64,000 bases of DNA from Rhodoflexus caldus (GCF_021206925.1 NZ_JAJPRF010000002.1:310001-374000); one strand, 5' to 3'. Counted from the first letter of the stretch, positions 34,578 through 43,876 are shown. The notes: generated from the sequence alone by a model not told the origin. Made by a program: numbers and translations.

Positions 34578-36400
34578 CAGGTAATGTATTTGAGTAGCAT
34601 CTGCAAAGATGCTGCCGTACCTTGTTCCAAATCTCTGATGTGGAAAATTACCTTAAAGCCTGCTTGTTTTTCCAGCAGGCGGATGCGGTCTTCGGTAATG
34701 GTGGTAGCTCTGGAAATATGCTCTTTTCGGCGCAAGTGGCTTGCTGCCTGCCTGCCGATGCCGTTGTCCGTCAGTCTGATGAGCAGTTGCTCGCCCTTGG
34801 TTCGGATGTCCAAATGCAATTTGCCGCCTGTGGCAAGCCCGCGCAGCCCGTGTTCAATGGCATTTTCTACTAACGGTTGCAGCAGCATCACAGGGATTTG
34901 CACTTCGTCTGCATCTGTTTCATCGTCAATACTTACCTGATAGTCAAAGGGTTGCTCAAAACGAATACGTTGCAGGTCTATGTAGGCTTGCAGCGTTTCC
35001 AACTCTTCGGAAAGAACGGTAAATTCCTTTTCGGAACTGTCCAATACGCGGCGCATCAGGCGGGCAAAACGGGCAATGTAGCTGCTGGCAGTGAGGGTTT
35101 CCGCTCGATTGACATACTGCTGAATTGCCATGAGTGCATTGAAGAAGAAATGCGGGTTCATTTGTGCCCTGCGCCATCGCTGCTCGGTTTCCAACAATGA
35201 AGCCTGCATGGTCAGGCGGCGGTTGCGGTTGTAAATGCCGACAGCGGCCAATATCACAACGGCCAACAAAGCTCCGCTTGCCATCAGCACGTTGCGACGC
35301 TGGATTTGAAGTTCCTGTATCTGCGTTTGTTGCGAAAGTTGCGCAATTTCATTCTCTTTTTCGCTCACTTCGTAGCGGGTTTGCAGTTCGGCAATTTGCT
35401 TGCTGCGTTCGCTGTTGAATACACTGTCCGAAAGTTGTTTGTGGCGTTTGTACCATTGGTAGGCCTCCCTGAACTTTCCTGCGACAGAGTCCAACTCGGC
35501 GTAGGCCAAGTAAACCTGCGCCAGTTCTTTGGTGGCACCGATATTTTGGGCGCTCACTGCTGCGCTGTCGTAGTAATTTTTTGCCTGTTGCAGATTGCCT
35601 TGCTGTTTGTGCAAATCGCCGATGTGTTGGTAGGAATGAGTCATCAGATACGGCTCACCAATGGCTTTCTCAATTGCAAGTGCCTGCGTGTAAATATTCA
35701 ATGCCTCCTTTGTATTGCCTTGCTTTTCGTAAATGCCGCCCAAAAAGTTCAGTGAATAGGATTCTCCCTGCCTGTCGCCAAGTTCCTTTTTTAACGCCAA
35801 GGAACGTTCTATGAGTTGTTGAGCCTTGTTAAAATCGCCTGATTGCGCATACAGGTTGCCCAGATTGCCGCTGATAACGGCCATGGCGGGTTTTGCCTGC
35901 AACTTTTCAACAATTTGCAGCGCCTGTTCCATGTATTGCAGCACCAGCGGATACTGTTGCAGTTCGTGATAAACGGCAGCCACATTGTTCAGTGCCCGAG
36001 CGCGGTTGAGTTGGTCATTTGCTTTGTTGAAGTTTTCGGCAGCCTTAAACAAAAAGTCCAATGCCTCTTTGTGTTGCGAACGGTCGCAGAGGATAGTGCC
36101 CAGCCGCATGGATGCCATTGCCTGCTGACCGGCAGAAAGTTTTTGAACCGACAAACGATAGGCCTCTCGCGCTGTTTGCTCTGCGCGGCGGTAATCTCCT
36201 TTTTGCTGCTGTGCACTTGCCAATTGCACGAGCACCTCGCACCGCGCAGTGTCTGAAAGTGTGGTTTGGAGCAGTTGTGTCAGGCTATCGGCTACACCCT
36301 GCCCCAACAGCGGAGCAACCCACAAAAAACAGAGGCCAAGCAATAGCGGCATTGGTTTGGTTGCAGGGTGTTGAAAGCCGAATGGCCGAATTTGTTTCAT
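34577..36400 (-). CDS. TPR-containing LytS/YehU-type sensor histidine kinase
   Basis: A 607-residue kinase with a signal peptide-like first helix (LLLGLCFLWVAPLLGQ) and a periplasmic stretch of about seven tetratricopeptide repeats (residues about 45-350, with ALNNVAAVYHELQQY and SYSLNFLGGIYEKQGN). A coiled coil and one membrane helix (VLMASGALLAVVILAAVGIY) follow. The cytoplasmic His_kinase domain has MNPHFFFNAL with His417 as phosphoacceptor, then VMLLQPLVENAIEHGL (N-box) and LTDNGIG (G-box). This layout is common in Bacteroidota. It phosphorylates the LytTR regulator encoded immediately downstream. The sensed signal is unknown. Confidence 0.9.
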   Translation of the reverse strand: MKQIRPFGFQHPATKPMPLLLGLCFLWVAPLLGQGVADSLTQLLQTTLSDTARCEVLVQLASAQQQKGDYRRAEQTAREAYRLSVQKLSAGQQAMASMRLGTILCDRSQHKEALDFLFKAAENFNKANDQLNRARALNNVAAVYHELQQYPLVLQYMEQALQIVEKLQAKPAMAVISGNLGNLYAQSGDFNKAQQLIERSLALKKELGDRQGESYSLNFLGGIYEKQGNTKEALNIYTQALAIEKAIGEPYLMTHSYQHIGDLHKQQGNLQQAKNYYDSAAVSAQNIGATKELAQVYLAYAELDSVAGKFREAYQWYKRHKQLSDSVFNSERSKQIAELQTRYEVSEKENEIAQLSQQTQIQELQIQRRNVLMASGALLAVVILAAVGIYNRNRRLTMQASLLETEQRWRRAQMNPHFFFNALMAIQQYVNRAETLTASSYIARFARLMRRVLDSSEKEFTVLSEELETLQAYIDLQRIRFEQPFDYQVSIDDETDADEVQIPVMLLQPLVENAIEHGLRGLATGGKLHLDIRTKGEQLLIRLTDNGIGRQAASHLRRKEHISRATTITEDRIRLLEKQAGFKVIFHIRDLEQGTAASLQMLLKYIT

Positions 36401-36425
36401 TCGTTAATTCATTGATTACTCAACC

Positions 36426-39092
36426 CTAAAAATCACCTATCAGCGCGGCCACCAATCCTGTCCAGCCACACTGGTGCGATGCGCCCAGCCCGCGCCCTGT
36501 ATCGCCGTCAAAGTATTCGTAAAACAGAATGTGGTCGCGGAAATTGGGGTCTTGCTGTATGAGCGGATGATTGCCAAATACAACCCGCTCGCCTTTATCG
36601 TTTTTGGCAAATAATTTAATCAAGCGCTGCTTCAGGTCATTGGCAATTTCTTTGAGTGTGTGCATACTACCGCTGCCGGTCGGGTACTCAAACTTATGCG
36701 AATCGCCGTAGTACTCATGGAATTTGAGCAATGCCTCAACTATCAGGTAATTAATCGGAAACCAAACAGGGCCACGCCAGTTGGAGTTGCCGCCGAACAT
36801 AGATGAATCCGACTCGCCGGGAACATATTCCACCGTGTACGCTCTATCCTTGAAATAGTACACATAGGGGTGTTTTTCGTGATATTTGGAAAGCGAACGG
36901 ATACCATAATCAGACAAAAACTCGTTAGGGTCTAACATGCGGCGCAGAATGCACTTCAAGCGGTGGATGCGCAACAGCGACAGCATACGACTTTCGCCGC
37001 GTCCCAGTTCGTACCAACGGGAAATAAGGCTTGCCGTAGCAGGTTTGTTGCGCAATACCCACTCTAACCGACGACGAAAATCGGGCAATTTATCTATCAG
37101 CTCGGGGGTGAGTACTTCCACTGCCAGAATGGGCATAATGCCTACAATGGAACGCACTTTCAAGCGGTGGCTGCGATGATTGGCAGGATGCAGCACGTCA
37201 TAATAAAACTCGTCCTCATCGTCCCACAAATCAATGTGCTCAGAACCCATGTTGAACATAGCGGCTGCAATGGCCAAGAAGTGTTCAAAAAATTTGGACG
37301 CCATTTCCTGATAGTAGGGCTTGATTTGCGCCAGTTCCAGCGCAATGCGCAACATATTGAGGCAATACATCGCCATCCAACTGGTGGCATCGGCCTGCTC
37401 TAAGTAGCCGCCCATGGGCAGGCTGGTACTGCTGCGGTCAAATACCCCGATATTATCCAATCCAAGGAAGCCCCCCTCAAAAAGGTTGTTTCCTTCGCGG
37501 TCTTTTTGGTTAATCCACCACGTAAAGTTCATCAACAGTTTTTGAAAAACAATTGACAAAAACTCCGTATCGCCTTGTCCGTTGTTGGCTTTTTTTTCAA
37601 TATTGTAAACTTTCCACGCCCCCCATGCGTGTACGGGAGGGTTTACATCGCTGAAATGCCACTCATAGGCGGGTATTTGTCCGTTGGGGTGCATGTAGTA
37701 CTCGCGGAGCATCAGTACCAACTGCCGCTTGGCAAATGCAGGGTCTATCTTGGCAATCGGCACGCAGTGAAAAGCCAAATCCCACGCCGCATACCAAGGA
37801 TACTCCCATTTGTCGGGCATGGAAATCAGATTGGAATTATACAAGTGTTTCCATTTGTGGTTTCGCCCTTGTTTGCGTTCTTCCGGCAAATTATCGCCAT
37901 GAATAGGGTCGCCGTTCAGCCACTGCTCCACATTGTAGTAATAGTATTGCTTGTTCCACATCATGCCCGCAAAAGCCTGACGCTGAATATTGAACAGGTC
38001 GGTATTGTGGGGTATGTCTTTGTGGATGTCTTCATAAAACAAATCCGCTTCGTATTTGCGCAATTCAAAAATATTGTCAAAATCATGAAAAGGATTTTGT
38101 GCAGATGTGATATTATTTAACCGCAGGCGAATGGTATGCGACTTACCGGCAGGAATAATCGTTTGATAGTGCAGCGCCGCTTTGGTGCCTTTCTGTTCCG
38201 GATTTTTAAAACGCTTATCGCCCGTAATGATGTAGTCGTTAATGGCATCCTTCGGAAAAGGTCTGTCGGGCTTTACGGCATCTGCCAAATGGCGTAGGCG
38301 GCGGTGATTGGTTTCATTTTCACAGAACAAAAGCTCGGGAGAGCCTTCGTAGTGCAAACGCATTTCGCCCAAATTCTTGTGCTGGATGTGCAAATAATTT
38401 GCTTCGGGGTCAGCAAAAAGGCTTGGTTTGTATTTCCACTCCCACGTTTCGTAGCCCCACGACCACGTATTGCGGAACCATATGGTCGGCAAAAAATGCA
38501 AAATAGCATCTGTATCGCCGCGATTAATGGCTGTTATTTTGATTAAAATATCCTCGGGGTCAGCTTTGGCATATTCAATGAAAATATCAAAGTAGGCGTT
38601 GTTGTCAAAAACGCCGGTATCCGTAATCTCATATTCGGTTTCCCGACGGGTGCGGCGCTTGTTTTCTTCCACCAACTGCTCATACGGAAATCGGCTTTGC
38701 GGGTATTTATACAGCATTTTCATGTATGAATGCGTCGGTGTGGAGTCTAAATAGTAGTACAACTCTTTCACATCCTCGCCGTGGTTGCCTTCGCCGTTGC
38801 CCAATCCGAAAAGCCGTTCTTTGATGATGGTATCTTTGCCGTTCCAAAAAGCGTTGGCAAAGCACACCGTTTGTTTCGTATCCGAAATGCCGCCGATGCC
38901 GTCCTCCCCCCAGCGATAGGCTTTGCTGCGTGCCATGTCGTGTGTGATATAGCCCCATGCATAGCCGTGCTGGCTGTAATCTTCACGAACTGTTCCCCAC
39001 TGTCTTTCAGAGAGATAAGGCCCCCAGCGTTTCCAGCCGGTATTGTTGTGCGTTGCTTTCAGACGAATCGCTTCAGGATTGTTAGCTGTCAT
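36426..39092 (-). CDS. GH63-like (MGH1-type) glucosidase
   Basis: An 888-residue protein without a signal peptide, so probably cytoplasmic. It matches the bacterial glucosidase/mannosylglycerate-hydrolase type of clan GH-G by its (alpha/alpha)6 barrel features: YAWGYITHDMARSKAYRWGE near the start, YPWYAAWDLAFHCVPIAK, GDPIHGDN, and the conserved NWRGPVWFPINYL with HQCGWTGLV at the end. Members hydrolyse alpha-linked glucose or mannose from small glycosides or compatible solutes. The exact substrate is not readable. It lies 25 bases upstream of the kinase gene on the same strand and may be cotranscribed. Confidence 0.8.
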   Translation of the reverse strand: MTANNPEAIRLKATHNNTGWKRWGPYLSERQWGTVREDYSQHGYAWGYITHDMARSKAYRWGEDGIGGISDTKQTVCFANAFWNGKDTIIKERLFGLGNGEGNHGEDVKELYYYLDSTPTHSYMKMLYKYPQSRFPYEQLVEENKRRTRRETEYEITDTGVFDNNAYFDIFIEYAKADPEDILIKITAINRGDTDAILHFLPTIWFRNTWSWGYETWEWKYKPSLFADPEANYLHIQHKNLGEMRLHYEGSPELLFCENETNHRRLRHLADAVKPDRPFPKDAINDYIITGDKRFKNPEQKGTKAALHYQTIIPAGKSHTIRLRLNNITSAQNPFHDFDNIFELRKYEADLFYEDIHKDIPHNTDLFNIQRQAFAGMMWNKQYYYYNVEQWLNGDPIHGDNLPEERKQGRNHKWKHLYNSNLISMPDKWEYPWYAAWDLAFHCVPIAKIDPAFAKRQLVLMLREYYMHPNGQIPAYEWHFSDVNPPVHAWGAWKVYNIEKKANNGQGDTEFLSIVFQKLLMNFTWWINQKDREGNNLFEGGFLGLDNIGVFDRSSTSLPMGGYLEQADATSWMAMYCLNMLRIALELAQIKPYYQEMASKFFEHFLAIAAAMFNMGSEHIDLWDDEDEFYYDVLHPANHRSHRLKVRSIVGIMPILAVEVLTPELIDKLPDFRRRLEWVLRNKPATASLISRWYELGRGESRMLSLLRIHRLKCILRRMLDPNEFLSDYGIRSLSKYHEKHPYVYYFKDRAYTVEYVPGESDSSMFGGNSNWRGPVWFPINYLIVEALLKFHEYYGDSHKFEYPTGSGSMHTLKEIANDLKQRLIKLFAKNDKGERVVFGNHPLIQQDPNFRDHILFYEYFDGDTGRGLGASHQCGWTGLVAALIGDF

Positions 39093-39113
39093 TTGTTGAA
39101 AGAATGTTTAATA

Positions 39114-39121
39114 CAAATATA
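39114..39121 (-). promoter_or_regulatory. -7 box (TATATTTG) of the glucosidase gene
   Basis: On the minus strand an exact TAnnTTTG match lies 21 bases before the ATG at 39092, with ATTG 21 bases further upstream as a partial -33 box. Confidence 0.5.
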
Positions 39122-39195
39122 GTTGTATGCTCTGCCAATAGGCAATAGTTGCGCATATTTACGGGATTTCCAAACTTTATTTGCAATTGTTGATT

Positions 39196-39840
39196 ATGAA
39201 ACAATACCGATGGATATGGTTGCCGTTTGTTGTGTTGCTTGCCGCATGGCAAATGCCCGACAGCACCGGCAAAAGGTTACAGGTCCAAATCCTGTTACCC
39301 CCCGATACTTCGTGGGTAGAACTGCTGACCTTGGATTCTACCTTTGTGCTGGATGTAAAATATGCCACCACCGACAACTTTACGGGCGACGTCCTGTACG
39401 ACTGCGGCAAGGTTTTGCTGCGCAAAAAAGTAGCAGAGGATTTGGTAAAAGCTCATCAATTGGTAAAAGCCAAAGGCTACCGCATGAAAATTTACGACGG
39501 CTATCGCCCCCTTTCGGTGCAGTGGCGGATGTGGAAAAAAACGCCAAACAAAAACTATGTGGCCGACCCGCGCAAAGGCTCGATGCACAATCGCGGCTGC
39601 GCGGTAGATTTAACACTTGTGGATGGGCAAGGCAAGGAACTTGACATGGGCTCTCCGTTTGATTTTTTCGGGAAAGAAGCCCATCTGGACTTTCCGCACA
39701 GCCCGCAGGTGATGGAAAACCGCCGCATTTTGCAGGATGCCATGAAAAAGCATAATTTTAGGACGATTAAAACAGAATGGTGGCATTTTTCGCACCGCAA
39801 CCTATACGCAATCAGTGATTTCCCGATTCCTTGTCAGTGA
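39196..39840 (+). CDS. D-alanyl-D-alanine dipeptidase (VanX/DdpX-like)
   Basis: A 214-residue M15D-type zinc peptidase. The metal site is complete: His131 and Asp138 in SMHNRGCAVD, and His197 in TEWWHF with Glu194 as the general base. MKIYDGYRPLSVQW is the substrate Arg region. A hydrophobic N-terminus (WIWLPFVVLLAAW) suggests export or membrane anchoring, so it probably cleaves D-Ala-D-Ala from peptidoglycan turnover in the periplasm rather than conferring glycopeptide resistance; no vanHA-like genes are nearby. The ATG at 39196 is preferred over an upstream TTG at 39181. The next gene starts 21 bases downstream. Confidence 0.85.
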   Translation: MKQYRWIWLPFVVLLAAWQMPDSTGKRLQVQILLPPDTSWVELLTLDSTFVLDVKYATTDNFTGDVLYDCGKVLLRKKVAEDLVKAHQLVKAKGYRMKIYDGYRPLSVQWRMWKKTPNKNYVADPRKGSMHNRGCAVDLTLVDGQGKELDMGSPFDFFGKEAHLDFPHSPQVMENRRILQDAMKKHNFRTIKTEWWHFSHRNLYAISDFPIPCQ

Positions 39841-39861
39841 TTTATTAACCTCTTTTTCAGC

Positions 39862-41031
39862 ATGTTACCATTAGTAAAAAAAATTGGTGCCTCGCTTGCC
39901 GTATTCAGCCTGTTGGCTTGCGGTACTGCGGAAAATACACAAAACACCGCTGCCACACAAGCAGAACCACACCCTTTTGACAAAAAACTGCCCTTAGACC
40001 AAATTAAATTGCCCAAAGGGTTCACCATCAGCGTTTTTGCCGAAGTAAACAACGCCCGATCGATGTGCTTGTCGCCTTCGGGTATCCTCTATGTGGGCAA
40101 TCGCCAAGGCGATAAAGTTTATGCCGTTATTGACAAAGACAAGGATTTTCGCGCCGATGAGGTGAAAGTAATCGCTTCGGGGCTGGATATGCCCAACGGC
40201 GTAGCTTTTCGCAACGGTAGTCTCTATGTGGCAGAAGTAAGCCGTATCCTGCGCTTTGATAACATTGAGGCTAATCTGGACAACCCGCCCAAACCGGTGG
40301 TGGTTTACGACCAATTCCCGACTGACAAACACCACGGCTGGAAGTTTATTGCTTTCGGGCCTGACGATAAACTCTACGTGCCCGTTGGTGCGCCTTGCAA
40401 CATCTGCGAACGCTTGGATAAACCCGTTTACTCTACCATTACCCGCATGAACCCCGATGGTTCGGGCTTTGAGATTTATGCGCATGGTATCCGCAACAGC
40501 GTGGGCTTCACTTGGCATCCCGACGACAAACACCTGTGGTTTACCAGCAACGGACGCGATATGATGGGCGACGATATCCCGGGCGATGTGCTGCATCACG
40601 TACCGCAAGCAGGTATGCACTTTGGCTACCCCTACTGCCATCAGGGCGACATACCCGACCCCGAATTTGGTAAAAAGCGCCCTTGTTCGGACTTTCCGCC
40701 GCCTACGCAGGTGCTCGGCGCACACGTAGCCGCATTGGGCTGCCGATTCTACGACGGCAATATGTTCCCCGATACCTACAAAAAGCACTTGTTTATTGCC
40801 GAACACGGTTCATGGAATCGCTCCAAAAAATCAGGCTATCGCATCAGCTTGGTGCGTGTTACGCCCGACAATAAATCGGCAGGTTATGAAACCTTTGCGG
40901 AAGGCTGGCTCAACAGCACAACCGACGAAGCATGGGGGCGGCCTGTGGACGTACAACTAATGCCCGACGGCTCTATGCTCGTTTCCGATGACAAGGCCAA
41001 CGTAATTTATCGCATTGCTTATAAAGGCTGA
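39862..41031 (+). CDS. Sorbosone/glucose dehydrogenase-like lipoprotein
   Basis: A 389-residue protein with a lipoprotein signal peptide (lipobox SLLAC, then GTAENTQ). It is followed by a six-bladed beta-propeller of the GSDH/L-sorbosone dehydrogenase family: LPKGFTISVFAEVNNARS, ILYVGNRQGDKVY, KFIAFGPDDKLYVPVGAP, YAHGIRNSVGFTWHPD and FIAEHGSWNRS. Family members bind PQQ and calcium and oxidise sugars or aldehydes in the periplasm. Many relatives have no proven activity, so the reaction is uncertain. Two cysteines (APCNIC) are notable. It is probably cotranscribed with the dipeptidase upstream. Confidence 0.8.
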   Translation: MLPLVKKIGASLAVFSLLACGTAENTQNTAATQAEPHPFDKKLPLDQIKLPKGFTISVFAEVNNARSMCLSPSGILYVGNRQGDKVYAVIDKDKDFRADEVKVIASGLDMPNGVAFRNGSLYVAEVSRILRFDNIEANLDNPPKPVVVYDQFPTDKHHGWKFIAFGPDDKLYVPVGAPCNICERLDKPVYSTITRMNPDGSGFEIYAHGIRNSVGFTWHPDDKHLWFTSNGRDMMGDDIPGDVLHHVPQAGMHFGYPYCHQGDIPDPEFGKKRPCSDFPPPTQVLGAHVAALGCRFYDGNMFPDTYKKHLFIAEHGSWNRSKKSGYRISLVRVTPDNKSAGYETFAEGWLNSTTDEAWGRPVDVQLMPDGSMLVSDDKANVIYRIAYKG

Positions 41032-41130
41032 TAAGTAAATCGGGATTTCGGATTTACAAAAATCAGTGAAAAATATTGTCGGCAGCCACTCGCGTGCTTG
41101 TACATTCAAAGACCCAAAACTGTCTCAACC

Positions 41131-41841
41131 ATGCTCAATTTTCACGGAAAAAATATCTTAATTATCGGTGCAAGTTCCGGCATCGGCTATGCCATGGCGC
41201 ATCGGCTGATTGACGCAGGCGCAAATGTTTACTCGGCTTCGCGCAGTTTTCCATCGGGGTTGGATATTGCGGGACACACCATCTACGACGTATTAGACCC
41301 TAATGCCAAATTGGAAAATCTTCCGGAGCACTTAGACGGCTTGGCCTATTGCCCGGGCAGTATCACGCTAAAACCTTTTAACCGCCTGACTCCCGAAGAC
41401 TTTCGCAAAGACTTTGAAATCAACGTTTTGGGTGCCGTAAAAGTCATTCAGGCTACGCTGCCCTATCTGAAAAAAGCACCCGAAGGGGCAGGTATCGTGC
41501 TGTTCAGTACGGTTGCCGTTTCGGTGGGGATGGGTTTTCACGCCAGTATTTCCGCTGCCAAAGGTGCCGTTGAAGGGCTCGCCCGCTCGCTGGCGGCAGA
41601 GTTAGCACCCGCCAAAATCCGCGTGAACGTTGTTGCGCCTTCGCTGACCAAAACACCATTGGCGCAGCAGTTGCTTTCGTCTCCCGAAAAAGAAGAGGCT
41701 TCCGCCAAACGCCATCCCATCGGGCGCATAGGCGAAGCGCAGGATGTGGCGGGAGCTGCTATCTTCCTGCTGTCTCCCGCTGCCGGTTGGATTACCGGAC
41801 AAATTGTCGGCGTAGATGGCGGCATGGGTACGCTGAAATGA
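41131..41841 (+). CDS. Atypical short-chain dehydrogenase/reductase
   Basis: A 236-residue Rossmann protein with the nucleotide-binding GASSGIGY motif at the N-terminus, YCPG in place of the usual NAG, VLFSTVAVS, and a C-terminal GQIVGVDGGMG. The usual catalytic YxxxK is changed: the segment reads HASISAAK, so Lys144 is present but position 140 is Ile instead of Tyr. The active-site serine is also shifted. It may still bind NAD(P)H but should be a poor classical oxidoreductase. The frame opens at a TTG at 41098, but the ATG at 41131 fits the family start. A terminator follows at 41863-41912. Confidence 0.8.
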   Translation: MLNFHGKNILIIGASSGIGYAMAHRLIDAGANVYSASRSFPSGLDIAGHTIYDVLDPNAKLENLPEHLDGLAYCPGSITLKPFNRLTPEDFRKDFEINVLGAVKVIQATLPYLKKAPEGAGIVLFSTVAVSVGMGFHASISAAKGAVEGLARSLAAELAPAKIRVNVVAPSLTKTPLAQQLLSSPEKEEASAKRHPIGRIGEAQDVAGAAIFLLSPAAGWITGQIVGVDGGMGTLK

Positions 41842-41862
41842 TATTCCCGATTCGTTTACCGT

Positions 41863-41912
41863 AAATGACGCAATGATTTTCTGCCAAAAACAGCAGCCCC
41901 ATTGCGTCATTT
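41863..41912 (+). terminator. Terminator after the SDR gene
   Basis: AAATGACGCAATG and CATTGCGTCATTT form a perfect 13-base stem around a 24-base loop, followed by TAAATTC. It lies 21 bases after the SDR stop and 18 bases before the next ATG, so it could also act as an attenuator. Confidence 0.6.
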
Positions 41913-41930
41913 TAAATTCAAAACTACCTC

Positions 41931-43163
41931 ATGGCATTAAACTACATCTGGCTGGCGTTTTTTCTGATTGCTTTTGTTGTTGCGCTCGTAAAGCTCATCT
42001 TCTTTGGCGATATGGAAATTTTCCAAAAAATTGTTGCCAATACTTTTGACACCTCTAAAACCGCCTTTGAAATATCGCTGGGGCTGACGGGCGTAATGAC
42101 CCTTTGGTTAGGGCTGATGCGCATTGGCGAAAAAGGCGGTGCGGTACAAATTTTAGCCCGCTTGGTAAGCCCGTTTTTCCACAAGCTATTCCCTGAACTG
42201 CCTAAAAATCATCCCGTTATCGGCTCAATTTTGATGAATTTCTCAGCCAACATGCTGGGGTTAGACAATGCTGCTACTCCGCTCGGCCTGAAAGCCATGC
42301 GTGAAATGCAGGAACTCAATACCGACAAAGACACGGCTTCCAATGCACAAATTATGTTTCTGGTGCTGAACACCTCGGGGCTAACCATCATCCCGATTAA
42401 CATTATGGTATATCGGGCGCAAATGGGGGCGGCTGACCCTTCGGATGTATTTATTCCCATTCTGCTGGCAACTTTCTTCTCGTCGCTCATAGGTTTAATT
42501 GCCGTTGCTTTTTATCAGAAAATCAACTTGTTACAGCCTGTTATATTTGCCTATTTAGGCGGTTTGAGCCTTTTTATTGCCGCCGTTATTGCTTATTTCA
42601 GCACCCTTCCGCAGGAAAAAATCGGGGTAGTATCTGCCGTAGCAAGCAATGTGATTCTGTTTTCCGTTATCATTGGTTTCTTGCTGCTTGCTTGGCGCAA
42701 CGGGGTCAATGTGTACGAATCATTCATTGAAGGAGCCAAAGACGGTTTTCAGGTAGCGGTAGGCATTATCCCCTATCTGGTAGCAATTTTGGTAGCGGTA
42801 GGCGTTTTTCGCACCTCGGGCGCGATGGACTACCTGATTGAAGGTTTGCAATGGACAGTAGCGGCAGCAGGTTTCAATACCGATTTTGTACCCGCAATGC
42901 CTACTGCCTTTATGAAACCTCTCAGCGGAAGCGGAGCGCGCGGCATGATGCTCGACACAATGAAGACCTACGGGGCGGATTCCTTTGCAGGCAGGCTTTC
43001 TGCTATGATTCAGGGCTCTACCGAAACCACTTTTTACGTATTGGCTGTTTATTTTGGCTCAGTGAGTATCCGCAAAACCCGTTATGCACTCACCTGCGGA
43101 CTAATTGCCGATGCGGCAGGTATTCTTGCGGCTATTTTGCTCGCCTATTTGTTTTTTCATTGA
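41931..43163 (+). CDS. Fused SpmA-SpmB (nucleoside-recognition/gate domain) membrane protein
   Basis: A 410-residue inner-membrane protein with two Gate-domain halves. The N-terminal half resembles spore maturation protein A (FDTSKTAFEISLGLTGVMTLW, SANMLGLDNAATPLGLKAM, VLNTSGLTIIPINI). The C-terminal half resembles SpmB (GAKDGFQVAVGIIPYLVAI, MPTAFMKPLSGSGARGM, IQGSTETTFYVLAVYFGS). About ten membrane segments are predicted. In Bacillus the two are separate genes affecting spore core dehydration; in non-sporulating bacteria the role is unknown and transport of a small solute is likely. It is preceded by the SDR terminator and followed by the copy B element and hairpin. Confidence 0.85.
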   Translation: MALNYIWLAFFLIAFVVALVKLIFFGDMEIFQKIVANTFDTSKTAFEISLGLTGVMTLWLGLMRIGEKGGAVQILARLVSPFFHKLFPELPKNHPVIGSILMNFSANMLGLDNAATPLGLKAMREMQELNTDKDTASNAQIMFLVLNTSGLTIIPINIMVYRAQMGAADPSDVFIPILLATFFSSLIGLIAVAFYQKINLLQPVIFAYLGGLSLFIAAVIAYFSTLPQEKIGVVSAVASNVILFSVIIGFLLLAWRNGVNVYESFIEGAKDGFQVAVGIIPYLVAILVAVGVFRTSGAMDYLIEGLQWTVAAAGFNTDFVPAMPTAFMKPLSGSGARGMMLDTMKTYGADSFAGRLSAMIQGSTETTFYVLAVYFGSVSIRKTRYALTCGLIADAAGILAAILLAYLFFH

Positions 43164-43188
43164 TTCAATGCTGTACCAATAGCCACAA

Positions 43189-43250
43189 CGTGTATATAAA
43201 AGTGCAAGTGATTTGCAGCCCTGCTTGTATAAGTTACTGAAAAACAACCA
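43189..43250. repeat. Intergenic element, copy B
   Basis: It shares with copy A (26077-26140) the exact blocks AAAAGTGCAAG, TTGTATAA and TGAAAAACAA in the same order, with the same 5-base gap between the last two. An inner TGCAA/TTGCA stem is present. It lies 25 bases after the SpmAB stop and is followed, as in copy A, by a hairpin. Confidence 0.5.
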
Positions 43251-43255
43251 ATTAA

Positions 43256-43286
43256 AACCAGACAGGTCTAAAAGACCTAACTGGTT
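43256..43286 (+). terminator. Hairpin after copy B
   Basis: AACCAG-AC-AGGTC pairs with GACCT-AA-CTGGTT around a TAAAA loop. It is REP-like and ends in a short T-run. It probably ends the SpmAB transcript. The rest of this 295-base gap up to 43458 holds an AT-rich stretch and the promoter of the next gene. Confidence 0.5.
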
Positions 43287-43435
43287 TGTGTATAAAGGCT
43301 CAAAACAAGTATTTGCAAAAGGTAGTGCTCGCCAACCTCATAAGAAGCGTTATACACATCAAAAGTGAAACTGAAAAGGCATAACAACAGTACTTTTTTG
43401 GGTAGAAAAATCGGAAGTTTTAACAGCCATATTCT

Positions 43436-43443
43436 TAGTTTTG
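43436..43443 (+). promoter_or_regulatory. -7 box (TAGTTTTG)
   Basis: An exact TAnnTTTG match only 15 bases before the ATG at 43459, which predicts a very short leader. No -33 TTTG is seen at the right distance. Confidence 0.4.
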
Positions 43444-43458
43444 CACAAAAACACTATT

Positions 43459-43863
43459 ATGAAGCTACATGAGTCAAAGTACGTCATTATTGACTGGGAA
43501 CCCTCAACCTCTATTATCAGCTACATCTACACACCCGATGCAGATGAACGCATGACAGCCGATGATTTCAAGTACAATATGACGGCCTACGGAAACCTCT
43601 GCGAACAACATCAACCCGAGCGTTTGTTGATTGACTTGCGCCACCTGCGATTTACCATTACCCCCGATTTGCAGGAATGGACAGCCAAAGAGATAGCACC
43701 ACGTACAACCAGCCTGCAACGCATGGCCATTCTGGTAAGCAATGACATCTTTGCGCAGGTATCACTGGAACAGTTGATGGAAGAAGAAGGCATTGCCGAC
43801 AAGTACAGTGCCCCGCGTTACTTTGACAGCGAATCGGAAGCAAAAAACTGGCTGACAGAGTAA
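43459..43863 (+). CDS. STAS/SpoIIAA-like small protein
   Basis: A 134-residue cytosolic protein with an alternating beta-alpha pattern: YVIIDWEPSTSIISYIYTP, a central strand PERLLIDLRHLRF, then RMAILVSNDIFAQVSLEQLM. This resembles the STAS/SpoIIAA-like fold, but the function in Bacteroidota is unknown. The Asp in LIDLRH occupies a position near where STAS phosphoserines lie, so phospho-regulation is not implied. The ATG at 43459 is preferred to a TTG at 43441 because the latter overlaps the -7 box. It stands alone, with a hairpin downstream. Confidence 0.6.
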   Translation: MKLHESKYVIIDWEPSTSIISYIYTPDADERMTADDFKYNMTAYGNLCEQHQPERLLIDLRHLRFTITPDLQEWTAKEIAPRTTSLQRMAILVSNDIFAQVSLEQLMEEEGIADKYSAPRYFDSESEAKNWLTE

Positions 43864-43876
43864 TTGGTCGTAATCG

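Noticed and set aside
39196-39840. VanX as vancomycin-resistance determinant
   Set aside because: No vanH or vanA homologs are nearby, and the hydrophobic N-terminus and context suggest peptidoglycan recycling.
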